Shown here: positions 54,877 to 64,000 of the stretch, in pieces
How the letters are laid out: each line of letters begins with the position of its first letter
How positions within the stretch are numbered: position 1 is the stretch's first letter
NCBI GenBank assembly: GCA_964017185.1
Contig: OZ024875.1
Span: 30,203,456-30,267,455 of the forward strand
Direction: 5' to 3'
Length of the DNA stretch: 64,000 nucleotides
Origin: Rugalucina vietnamica
Taxonomy: Eukaryota > Mollusca > Bivalvia > Lucinida > Lucinidae
The notes under the pieces: model-generated
What the model was told of the DNA's origin: nothing
Databases searched by the model: none
The model's input: only the letters and a program-made list of their open reading frames with translations
Made by a program: the position numbers and the translations under genes

Positions 54877-56034
54877 CAGGGTCTCTATAGAAGGGGTCAA
54901 GAATCTTTGCCCCATTTTCAACATATGTGTCCAAGTTCGCTTTACTGTGTCCAAGTTCGCTTTACTCGTGCGTTCAAGGGACTAATTTCTCCCCCATCCG
55001 AACCCCCTGGTGAAATAATGTCATTTGGCGTGTCACCAGTAAACTATTCAGATTCAGATTCAAATATGTCAGTTTCGTATTTACTCTATCTATCTTCTGA
55101 TACTGAGTCGATCAATTTCTGATCATCACCTCAGGTGTGGGGTGGGTGGCTAAATTTAGTCAAGGGAAAAGAAAACATTTGGGGTGGACCATTAAAACTA
55201 TTTACAAGATATAGATGAGAGGCATACTAAAACGCATGCCTCTGGGCTAATGATTTAAATAGAAGCCTTAAATTCCTAAATGGTCTTAGATAGGACCACT
55301 GAGGAAGGGAGACTATTCCAAACCGGAATAGTTCTGGGGAAAAGGGAATTTTTCAGGGCATCACTATAGGCAAATGGTCTTGTGTATTGTGATTCATGTG
55401 ATGCCCGAGTACGCCTTAGATTGGGTGCCGGGGTCAGGTATTTGTCTTTATCAAGAGACACTGTACCGGAGTGTATCTTGTAGAAGAAGGTTAAGGAGGA
55501 CCACTCCCTGCGGGACTCCAGGGATGGCCACTCAAGTTCGTCTAGCATTTCACCGATACTCATCTAGAAAACGTACATTCAAAATTAATAATTAATGTTA
55601 ATTTTACATAATCCTATTATTAATTCTTTCATTTTTTTCTATATCAGAACATGCGAAAGTATCCAGTCTACATTAATAATAGCATTATAGTTTGGAATTT
55701 GTATCAGTTTTGACTTAATATGTACCACAGTGTCCATTTTCACATAAAATCTTTGGGAACAATTTTCTAGAACATTGCACAATTTATTTTGTTGAAAATT
55801 ATATGATTGGTAAGCTGATATGATGCAAAATGTATGGAATGTATCTCATAACTATAATTGTTTTTTGTTGTTTTTTTTTTTTTTTCACAATTTTTACTGT
55901 GATAAACTCACTTTTTAGTAAGTTTTATAACAGCTTCTAACACTGTCCGTATATATGGTACTTGACATACCTGAGTTTTTGATTATTGGAAAAAATCAAT
56001 GCATAGTTTCTTGACTCCTTCTATAGAGACCCTG
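54877..56034. mobile_element. 1.16-kb element with CAGGGTCTCTATAGAAGG inverted ends
   Basis: CAGGGTCTCTATAGAAGGGGTCAAGAA (left) and TTCTTGACTCCTTCTATAGAGACCCTG (right) are inverted repeats of 27 bp with one mismatch. Just inside the left end, GTGTCCAAGTTCGCTTTACT is duplicated in tandem. The interior contains a LINE fragment on the minus strand (55,140-55,563), so either the LINE hit the element or the element captured it. Confidence 0.7.
55140..55563 (-). mobile_element. CR1/jockey-type LINE 3' fragment
   Basis: Minus-strand translation gives LDELEWPSLESRREWSSLTF, then KYLTPAPNLRRTRASHESQY and NSLFPRTIPVWNSLPSSVV, the C-terminus of the same LINE family as 9954-10004 plus 14956-15167. It continues into the 3' UTR CTTGTAAATAGTTTTAATGG near 55,190. 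5' truncated. Confidence 0.85.
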
Positions 56035-56601
56035 GTGAAATGTACATGTATATATAACAGTATATAAAATGTCTGAACACAACTGAAATGTCTTTTATAC
56101 AATTAAATATGTACACGTGCAAAGGTCTTTAACTACATAGCAAGTGTTAAGTTTTCTTCGTCGCAGACTTTGCGACAACTGAACATGCGAATCTGTGAAA
56201 GTCCCAGTCTTTCTTCTGACAATCTTTACCTACCAACAAAAAAGGTTATCGATAAAAAACCTTAACCGGGCCGGACCCGGCCAAATTTACGGAAAGTACC
56301 GAAGGTTCCGGGCCGGGTCTACGGAATTTATCGGAAAATGACCATCTTTCGGTACCGGAATGGAGACCATATCTTCAATTATGACTATGCAGTGGAGCAG
56401 CTTATACCGTAATGTAGCTGCGGGATCCGTTCAAATAGGAAAACATTATAAAGTTCTTATAGGGATTGAAAATCATTATTTATTGGAATCGAAATATTAT
56501 GGTTAAAGCTTATTTAAAAAACTATGATAATCAAATCTTTTTGGACGGCAGCGGAACATGTGCTAAAGAATTGCAGAAACGTTACATTTCGTAGCTTCGG
56601 G
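56035..56601. other. Spacer without recognised features
   Basis: A GGGCCGGACCCGG-type stretch at 56,268-56,345 has repeated ACGGAA and CCGG words. No gene. Confidence 0.35.
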
Positions 56602-56751
56602 CCATAGGGGCCCGGCGCGTGTTTTGGTTGATTTGTGACACATATTAAACGAAAGCAGGTATATATAAATTGTAAAATTATTTTTACAATGTATACCTGT
56701 TTTCGCTTAATGTGTCACAAATCAAGCAAAACACGCGTCGGGCCCCTATGG
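56602..56751. repeat. 150-bp foldback with CCATAGGGGCCC ends
   Basis: The arms CCATAGGGGCCCGGCGCGTG, TTTGTGACACATATTAA and CGAAAGCAGGTAT pair with ATACCTGTTTTCG, TTAATGTGTCACAAA and ACGCGTCGGGCCCCTATGG. The loop contains a smaller dyad, ATTGTAAAATTATTTTTACAAT. A hairpin MITE distinct from H1. Confidence 0.75.
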
Positions 56752-57255
56752 TTCGGCCGGGTATCTGACCTCACCAATCTCTTTTTTTTCCATACATGTT
56801 TTGTATTTTCACCGCCCACATTTTCAGTGGCACGAATGGGAAATGCAAATTGTATAAAATAAAAAAGTAAATCTACTTTCTTAATGAATCATACATGTAC
56901 ATGTATATCCTCTTTTAAGTAATCCCGCCAACCTTTTGACTGCACTGCAAATGTTTACATATGTTTGTTACGTTTTGAACGCATTGAAATGACGTTACAC
57001 CGTCTAACGTCAAGGTAACGTGATCTACCATTGGCTGCTATAGGCAGGGTGTGTTAGAATTTGTGACTGAGTGGCCGCCTATACGATATGTTTTCTTAGT
57101 ATAAGTACCTAATTGTCAATTTAGTTTGTTTTCCTACCTCGGTTTTTGGAAAAGGAATTACTTTCTGAATGCATCATTTCCTGATCATTGCCTACTTTTA
57201 CCTTTTTATTGCATCAAAATCTGCTTATTTGTCCATGGCAATCAAAACTATTAAA
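56752..57255. repeat. Spacer with reverse copy of repeat D
   Basis: 57,040-57,205 matches repeat D in reverse (TACGATATGTTTTCTTAGTA and TGATCATTGCCTACTTTTACC). The remainder holds nothing recognised. Confidence 0.5.
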
Positions 57256-57492
57256 TGAGCCACTGCACAAGAAAACCAACAATCTGCAAATGCGAAAACA
57301 AAGACGCAGATCAGCTGTGCAGTAACTGCACAGCTGATCAGCGTCTTTGTTTTCGCTATACAGATAGTACAATCTCTCATCTTCTTCAATATGAAATTTC
57401 ACGCTTCTAACCTGCTTATGTTGCTGTACAGGCCGGTTTGTGTCAGACCTGGTTGGGAACCCAAATTGTTGGTTTTCTCATGCGAGGGCTCA
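57256..57492. repeat. Hairpin MITE H1, full length, GACGC core variant
   Basis: It starts TGAGCCACTGCACAAG and ends TGCGAGGGCTCA. The hairpin AAAGACGCAGATCAGCTGTG with its complement is a perfect stem of about 33 bp around GCAGTAACTGC. It has the same core variant as 49,725. Confidence 0.85.
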
Positions 57493-58079
57493 AATCTGAA
57501 CAATCAATTTCACCCTTCTATTAGCTTCAGAACAAGCGCATATTACTAACAAACTCTTTGACACTAGAGGATAACGAAGCAGCATAAAAGCATGTAAGAT
57601 GTAACACCCTATGGGCGGTTTGCCTTTATTACGTCACGGTGAACATTTGTCACCAACATGGCAGGTATATGTACCAGCTGGGCTAGATTGCTAAGCGAAT
57701 ACGCTATCCATTACACCACCGCGGCTGTAAAGGATTGAATCGTTCAATTATTCAGCAATAAAAAAAAAACAACATTATATGGAACCCTAAAGTGTTTCGC
57801 TTTTGGGCGTACAAAAGCTTTGAAATTGAATTGCAAGATTTATAATAGGAAAATGTCGTTAAAACTGGTTGTATGTGGGGGGGGGGGGGGGGCAGTCTTA
57901 GACAACTAAAATACAAAGATGCAATAAAATGAGAACGCACACAACACACATACATCTGTACAGTATAACATAGATCTGCAAGACTGACCTGTACTTTAAT
58001 TATTCATCATATTTGCACATTTCCTTATTCCAAAGAGTATGGGCTGCAGAAATCAACTCTCTGAGGAGTTTTCTTATAA
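57493..58079. other. Spacer with tRNA-like fragment and poly-G
   Basis: On the minus strand near 57,726-57,680, CCGCGGTGGTGTAATGGATA then GCGTATTCGCTTAGCAATC resembles a tRNA 5' half with an A box. No T-arm/B box follows, so it is a tRNA fragment or SINE head. A run of about 17 G is at 57,877-57,893. Confidence 0.4.
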
Positions 58080-58522
58080 TGAGCCGCCACATGGGAAAAC
58101 CAACGATCTGCACAGGCGAAAACAAAGGCGCAGATCAGCTTCGCAGTAACTGCGAAGCTGATCAGCGCATTTGTTTTCGCTACATGGATAGTAGAATTCC
58201 TCTACTTACTAAATCCAAAATTTCCAGCCTCTCATGCGCGGATCCAGAAATTTTCATGAGAGGGGGTCCAACGAAAATGGTAATTTTTTGTCACAGACGA
58301 GGGGGGGTCCACCCCCCCCCCCAAAAAAAAAAAAAAAAAATCCCGAAATTACTTTTTTTTTAAGGTAAAATTTTCAAATTCAAGAGGGGGGGGGGGGTCC
58401 GGACCCCCGGTCCCCCCCTCTGGATCCGCGCATGCCTCTAACAATCTTCTGTGACTGTACAGTCCGGTTTGTGTTGGACCTGGTCGAAACTCAAATTGTT
58501 GGTTCTCTCACGCACAGGCTCA
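58080..58522. repeat. Hairpin MITE H1 interrupted by another MITE
   Basis: It starts TGAGCCGCCACATGGG and ends CGCACAGGCTCA. The core is near perfect (58,117-58,181). The body is split at 58,233 by a 202-bp insertion and resumes AACAATCTTCTGTGACTG at 58,440. Confidence 0.88.
58233..58434. mobile_element. 202-bp MITE with CATGCGCGGATCCAG ends
   Basis: The ends CATGCGCGGATCCAG and CTGGATCCGCGCATG are perfect inverted repeats. CCTCT flanks both sides (58,228-58,232 and 58,435-58,439), a 5-bp target duplication. The interior is G-, C- and A-homopolymer rich. It is inserted in an H1 MITE, so it is younger than that copy. Confidence 0.9.
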
Positions 58523-58623
58523 TAAAGGTAGATGTTTCTATTTGTCTGTTGATCGTGCACCAAACTTCTATACGCTTGTGAAAGCTAGGGACTAAATCCC
58601 ACATAATAACAGCACTGGTCTCG

Positions 58624-58851
58624 AGGTTATAAAACATTTTTCATGCTCATCTCAGCTGAGACTATAATAAATTGCTAATAAATGTTAAAATACCAACAAT
58701 TTTAACATTTATTAGCAGAATAATTTACAGGCTTATATGATATAAACATGCAATTTCAATTCATTTGGGCTATTTCAGTATTTATGAGCAGTTAAAATTT
58801 CACGCTGTGTTGAGTTGAGCATAAAAAAAGCTTTACAGCCTCAGGGACTGG
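58624..58851. repeat. MITE family E, copy 2
   Basis: CGAGGTTATAAAACATTTTTC to AAAAAGCTTTACAGCCTCAG, with the same internal arms (CATCTCAGCTGAGACTATAA; TTGCTAATAAATGTTAAAAT with its complement). A diverged copy of 20,196-20,432. Confidence 0.7.
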
Positions 58852-59400
58852 TGAGGAATGGTCAAAAGCGTTGCACAAGTAAGCTATTCAGATTCATGTC
58901 AACTTTCAACTTCTGTATATGAAGTAAAATTCCCCAATTCCATCAGTGATTGGCTTTGGTTGGTAAAGCCGTTTTCCGTCTAACAACTTCTTACTCAAAT
59001 GTGAGCCGGATGTAAGCTCCCTTGTGAGACTCACGGCAAATAATAATTAAAACAATGAAAATGAAAATCAAGAATTTAATATTACATGATACTAAAAAGG
59101 TAAAAGTAGGCAATGACCAGGAAATGGCGCAATCAGAAAGAAATACCCACTCCGAATAACGAGCATGAAAATAAATTGACAATAAGAAAACACATCGCCC
59201 GGACACATCGTTAGCCGAATGAGTAGCTATTTCCCAATAGGTGGCCAGACAGTTAGCCGAGCTGACCTAAATATATGAAAACGTACATAAACAGCACAAA
59301 AAATTCAACGCCAAAACATAAAATAATTAGAACCACAACAGAAGTATCGCCTTAGATACAACTTTGTACAGGACACGAACGTCAACATAAATATGGAAAA
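58852..59400. repeat. Downstream flank of the TLR gene with repeat D
   Basis: 59,101-59,255 is a forward copy of repeat D (AGGCAATGACCAGGAAATGG to AGCTATTTCCCAATAGGTGG). No AATAAA is evident directly after the TLR stop. Nothing else is recognised. Confidence 0.5.
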
Positions 59401-59772
59401 TCAGTCCATAAGCTCAATAATTGATTCGCAAACACATTTCCAGTCCGGCTGTAAGTGATAAACGCCCTCGTTTACTATAAACTTAACACGTGTATACTTC
59501 CTAAACACTTCCCTAATCACAAGTGTCATTTCATCTTCCGCTATGTCTTCTATAAAGATGAGAATGATTGGCTTCCCTTGAAGACGAGCTTGTTCTATTT
59601 CAAGTTTACAGTAACCGCTGTTGCAATAGTTCTTTGACATTACAGCTATGAAGACAGCAGTGTCATCTAGACAACGAATCATCTCAGAGAAGATGGGCTC
59701 TCCTGGTCGAAAGTATCTGTCACCAATACAAACCAACTCTTTGTCGGAGTTACAAATCGTCCTCAGGTTATG
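59401..59772 (-). pseudogene. TLR 3' exon: second half of TIR domain
   Basis: It starts at the acceptor TATTTCAG|CATAAC and reads HNLRTICNSDKELVCIGDRY. The BB-loop-type RYFRPGEPIFSEM, then AVFIAVMSKNYCNSGYCKLE and GKPIILIFIEDIAEDE follow, with the conserved Trp near the end (PDWKCVC). Length and order fit a normal TIR C-terminal half. The upstream exon ends ...TVA plus one G (donor CAG|GTACAT at 60,062). Direct joining would give a stop (GCA GCA TAA), so the boundary is not productive as read. Confidence 0.8.
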
Positions 59773-60390
59773 CTGAAATATAAAAATTGATATCAAAATA
59801 GCACTGTAATTACGGACGCTGGCACGAAGAATGCACGGCAATATACCATTATCCTCCCCCGTATCCTCCCCGCGCTATATTTCCACCACCTCCCGCCATA
59901 CCCACCCGCCCTCCAGATTTCTCAGACTTTTAGATACATGTATTAATTAAACACGGAGTAAATCTAATTTGGACAATGCTTGCAATTTTCACAATTTTCA
60001 TTAGAGTGAGCCAGAAATGGTTACTTGCGAGTGGATAAATTAAGAGGAATAATAAATGTACCTGCAACGGTGTACGTATGTTCCATAACAAATCGGTCAT
60101 CTTCGCTAGAAAACGACAGGAAGACGAGGAATCTGAAGTCGACATTGTCGTCCTGAAGCAGTCTTACTCGATCGTCGAAACGTTTGCGTCTTAATGTTCT
60201 CCTCCGTTGCTTTACAATTCTGATGGTAACGCAAATAACGAAGACTAGTGTTACGGATGGGATGAGTGTAGCCAAGATGATTTTTCTACGGCGACGTATT
60301 GGTCTTTCACAATCCTCTGTTGTGGCTCTTATGGCTTTTTTAGACATGGCGTGTGAATGCCCGTGTACGTGGCACATGCTTTGATCCTTA

Positions 60391-62689
60391 CAGGGTGTTG
60401 AGAAAGTTCGAAGACATTATTCAAAAGGACAATGAGTGTTAGATAAAGCATTTAGATATAATTATATACTCTTATTTTAATCTTGAAAAGATGTCATACA
60501 AGATATTATGGACAAAACTTTGTTTTATAGCAAACTGATAAGCAAAATATACGTTGAAATAAGTGACCCCTCTTCTGATTTGAGTGTCATAAAATGCAAA
60601 ATGTGGGTTTAACCAGTGCTGGTCCAAGAAACAGTTTAAATTTCGAATACCAGTGGATTCACATTGAATACATTGATTACAAATATTGTCAAGAATGCTT
60701 TATGCTAATTTGATCATCATTTCCTGTTGTCTAGTAAACTATATGGAATTGCTCAGCAAAGTCTTAGGGTGCCCCCATTCTTAAAATAGGCCACAAATAG
60801 TAGGGGGTATAGGTAAATATTTTATGAACATTTGGAACTGCGTGGTTATTGTAATTTCTTTTTCTAATATAATGTTATTAGATATGTTGTTGCATAACGG
60901 AAAATCATTTTTGATGACGCTGCTTCCTTATCTTTGAACAAAACTTAATGAAAAACATGTTATATCTTAGCCTCTCCCTCACTTTCGTCAACATGAAATT
61001 TTGCTTTAAAAACGCCATTATTTTGAATATAACATACACATACAGTAGTTTATTCAGAATTGTGTGATAATATTTGATACAGGGGTGTGTATTGTTGTGG
61101 TTTACGGTACCCATGCCAGTAAAAATGTTATATTGTTAACAAAATTCTCAATTTTTCGTCATTTTACTCTATTTTTGCAACTTTTTGGGGTCAACCTTAA
61201 TGTTTGATGAATTTTAACCTTATAATCTAGAAAATGAACATTTTTAACAATTCTGTTAACAATCCGGACACTTTATACTGCATAATATGAAATACGTGGC
61301 TTGTCCCAAAAGTCCCGTTACACATACATTTTATTCTGAACGCATAGCAGGAACCAACAACAGTTACTCATGCAGAATAATTGGCCATATTGGAACTTTT
61401 TTCACTGTTCAAAATAATACTCTCTTCAATGACCTCACTGCTACAGTTACCTTGGTTACCATAAGTAGGTATGACCGGAGCAAGTCAAATTATGCAAAAT
61501 GTTTCTGTAGTTTATGATTTTTGCAATCTGCTATATCAACATAGGCATAAAGTGATCATTTAGAAAAATATACCAGCCTAACTATTATTCTATGAGCATC
61601 ATTTAGTGATAGTTTTATGAAATTTGAGAAAGATTTGATAGTTTGGGAGACAAATAAAGAAGCTTACCTATATAAATTCAACGGCAAAATTACGACGTCG
61701 GCAAAAACAATACAGGGTCGTTATATTTAAACATCTAAAATATGTTCTTTAATGGAAAAAAAAGCAAATGATTAGCTTGATATTAGTTGGTGACTTCAAT
61801 TCTAGTTCACAACACCTACTTTTAAAACGATATATCAGCTGACAGTAATATTACTTGACCTAATGAAACATGGGCAGTAGTCAACAGTGGTTGGCATTTG
61901 GTTAATTATTCTTATTTTGCATGGCTAATCTTTATAGCATTATTTTGACGATTTGCTTATAAATATTTTACTCAGATTTCCAAATACATGCTACGATATC
62001 GTTAAGCTAAATATAAATCTAATTTTGAAATAGATTGTTTTGTTTGTAGTGTATTTATCCAACTGGCAAAATATTAAGAAAAAATCAAAATTAACGGCAA
62101 CGTCATTAGACCTGCTCCGCTGAAGTAGGGGCACAAAGATTCAAACCTCCACTGCATTTTAACAAATGCACGTAGCAGTACGAAAATTTGCCCCCAAAAC
62201 TCTTATTTATATTTTATTTTATGGATATTATTTGCATCATTGTTTGTTTCCGTTTAGTCTTGATTACCCCTACCCCCTATCAAAACACCCACAGTTTTTC
62301 TGATCGAAAATCATGTTTTTTCATCTGATGAAAAATTATGTGTTCTGAACTATCTTAAAATAACTATTATGTTCATAGTGATCTTTAGGACAGTGACTAT
62401 CACACAAAGATATTTTATGCTCCCTGATATAAATTGTGAATATTTTAAATTATATTTAATATGCCACCCCCCTTTTACGCAAATCTCATAGAAAATGCTG
62501 AAAGCTGTGGCACCCTGACTTAGAAATTGTAATATAAATCAGTCAAAACAGAAGTTGTAGAAGTTCTATTATACTGTGCAAACTGATATTGAAATGGGTT
62601 TTAACTGTGTTGATTTTTGAGATTGTGTTATTATTCATTATGAAGTTATAAGGAATATTTCAATGTCTTCGAACTTTCTTAACACCCTG
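60391..62689. mobile_element. 2.3-kb DNA transposon inserted in the TLR, TA target duplication
   Basis: The ends CAGGGTGTTGAGAAAGTTCG and CGAACTTTCTTAACACCCTG (28-bp inverted repeats including GAAGACATT) are flanked on both sides by TA. That target choice is shared by Tc1/mariner-type and some other superfamilies. Removing the element and one TA rejoins the receptor reading frame exactly (SPFIAN|KDQSMC) inside the LRR C-terminal cap, and adds the Cys needed for that cap. No transposase is visible, so it is non-autonomous. The interior is AT-rich, with two short unassigned frames. Confidence 0.9.
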
Positions 62690-63875
62690 TATTTGCGATG
62701 AATGGGGAATACACGAACCACTCAATAAAATTTAATGAAGCACACTCACACGAAAAGTTATTTCCTCGCAGATCTACTCCGAATGTTTTGTTTACTTTCG
62801 CTGCTTGTTGAGTTCTGTACAAGACATCTAATGTATTTCTTGAACCAGAATTCAACGCGAAAATCGCATTGTTGCGCATATCCAACAACGTCAAATTCAA
62901 CCTGAAATTCATGTCAAATGTTATTTGCGAAAATTTGTTTCCTGAAAGACCAAGTAAAGATAGTAGTCTATTTGATTTAAATGTATCATACAGTAGATAC
63001 GTCCGTGCATTGTTGGAAAGATATATTTTCGTCAAGAACGTATTCTTGACAAAAAGTTGCTGAAATGTAATGTCAAAAGTATTCGATCTTGAAATTTTGT
63101 TATTTGATAAATCAATCTCCAGTAAACGTGTGAGATTTCGAAAAACGTTGATACCAATACTTTCCATGCTGTCATTTGCTAAGGCTATTCGTTGTAGGTG
63201 GTTTTCGGTGAAACGAAACTCTAAATCAAAGTAATTAAAACTATAATCACATATTTCGAAATTTGTAATGTTATTAATGGTAACCGACAGAGAACAATTT
63301 TGACAGGAGAAAGTGTAGTCCTTAGAAAACCAACCATTTATATAGATGTTATTGACATTCAGAATGGACTGTCCAATAGAGTCAATGGATAATGCTCGGT
63401 CCGTAAAATTAAATGTATATGGATATGGCATTAAACCAGATCCGGGCAACTTCAAGCCATCAAAATGCAAGACTTTTAGAGATTTGCACACCTTTGATGC
63501 ATGAAATTTGTTTCTGGGACCAATTGTTGAATACCTGAATTCCAGTGTAGTCAATGTATCACAAAGTGGGTCTAGATTCGGATAAAGAAAAAAAAAAAAC
63601 GTTGCTGTAGCTGAAAGTCTAGATATCGTATCGGGCGTATGCCTAGAATGGTCAACTTCGATCTCCACACACCCAATAGTACCTAATGATTTAAGTTTCA
63701 GTTCCGAAAGTAGCGGTAACACCGTGGTGTCTGACAATGCGGTTGTGAGTGCTCGTGCGCAAAGTGTTTGACATCCGGTGAGGTCCAGAGATATCACATT
63801 GTCTAAGCCCAGAAATGTACCTTTGCTGAAACCGTCTAGATGATCTAACGTTATCTTAAGCCGTTCGAGGTTGTG

Positions 63876-63878
63876 TTA
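63876..63878 (-). other. Premature TAA stop in the TLR leucine-rich repeats
   Basis: The frame reads NNTFRG-stop-HNLERLKITL, with clear LRR sequence in the same frame on both sides (upstream WNNVRNLSLW, downstream GTFLGLDNVISLDL). A Leu codon is expected at this position in the LRR pattern. Confidence 0.85.
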
Positions 63879-64000
63879 ACCACGAAAAGTGTTATTATCC
63901 ATGGTTGAACTATGAGTGCATGTAGCGAGGCACCACAAACTAAGATTTCGTACATTATTCCATGACGTTTTACAGAATACACCATACATATAGATATCCG

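Larger units (their letters stand above)
59401..64000 (-). pseudogene. Toll-like receptor (LRR-TM-TIR), disrupted; 5' end outside window
   Basis: TLRs sense microbial ligands with leucine-rich repeats and signal through a cytoplasmic TIR domain. In transcript order the window shows LRRs (64,000-62,690; for example LEIDLSNNKIS and LLSLLGLSGNKFSQITF). The C-terminal cap NNFSCECASLNFIEWF follows, then a membrane segment (ILATLIPSVTLVFVICVTI) after RRRR. A TIR domain in two parts ends the protein: box 1 FLVFLSFSSEDDRFV (to 60,062), and box 2 RYFRPGEP with the tail ending in TGA at 59,401 (59,772-59,401). Three lesions are visible: TAA in frame at 63,876-63,878, a transposon at 60,391-62,689, and an intron whose donor is phase 1 while its acceptor is phase 0. 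Together they indicate a pseudogene or null allele. It could still be one allele of an intact gene. Confidence 0.85.

Noticed and set aside
57680-57726. tRNA gene on the minus strand
   Set aside because: Only an A-box-like 5' half is visible. No T-arm/B box or acceptor pairing follows, so it is a fragment or SINE head.
60391-62689. Reading the interruption of the TLR as an ordinary intron
   Set aside because: The boundaries are inverted repeats with a TA duplication. The nearest GT/AG pair at the ends (CAGG|GTGTTA and GTAAG|GATC) would leave the downstream receptor out of frame. Transposon insertion explains every base at the junctions.

Overview
The window looks like nuclear DNA of an invertebrate animal, most probably a bivalve mollusc. 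That is an inference from three things: intron-rich metazoan genes, an expanded-type Toll-like receptor, and a dense load of short hairpin transposons, tRNA-derived SINEs and tandem-repeat-cored elements of a kind common in bivalves. No species can be named from sequence alone. All three host genes are on the minus strand. Most short ORFs elsewhere are fragments of repeats.

Region 1 (1-9,613) holds the 5' part of the coatomer gamma subunit gene. Fourteen exons with consistent splice phases encode the first 407 residues, and the gene leaves the window at position 1. Its introns hold hairpin MITEs, SINEs and a small decayed copy of one of its own exons. Region 2 (9,954-18,300) is a transposon graveyard. 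A CR1/jockey-type LINE tail is split by a second LINE (endonuclease plus reverse transcriptase), which is itself split by a 1.1-kb foldback DNA transposon. A further degraded LINE follows on the minus strand.

Region 3 (19,419-40,840) is a complete 21-exon gene for an RBM5/RBM10-type splicing factor (939 residues). It has RRM1, a RanBP2 zinc finger, RRM2, an OCRE domain, a C2H2 finger and a G-patch. All splice phases close. Its introns carry about ten hairpin MITEs, three elements built around tandem repeats, a 95-bp perfect palindrome, and a 14-copy 84-bp array. Every extra unit of that array repeats a splice acceptor and could act as a frame-preserving 24-nt micro-exon.

Region 4 (41,000-59,400) has no gene I can support. 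It appears to contain a 12.7-kb insertion (41,785-54,472). The insertion is bounded by inverted minisatellites of a GTCGTTTCGCC motif and by an 11-bp duplication inside a split hairpin MITE. Many smaller inverted-repeat elements and a ~460-bp tandem array sit in and around it.

Region 5 (59,401-64,000) is a Toll-like receptor gene that reads as a pseudogene or null allele. It has an in-frame stop in the leucine-rich repeats, a 2.3-kb TA-flanked DNA transposon inside the C-terminal LRR cap, and an intron whose phases do not match. Coatomer gamma (vesicle coat), the RBM5-type protein (splicing) and the TLR (innate sensing) have no evident functional link. They are simply neighbours.
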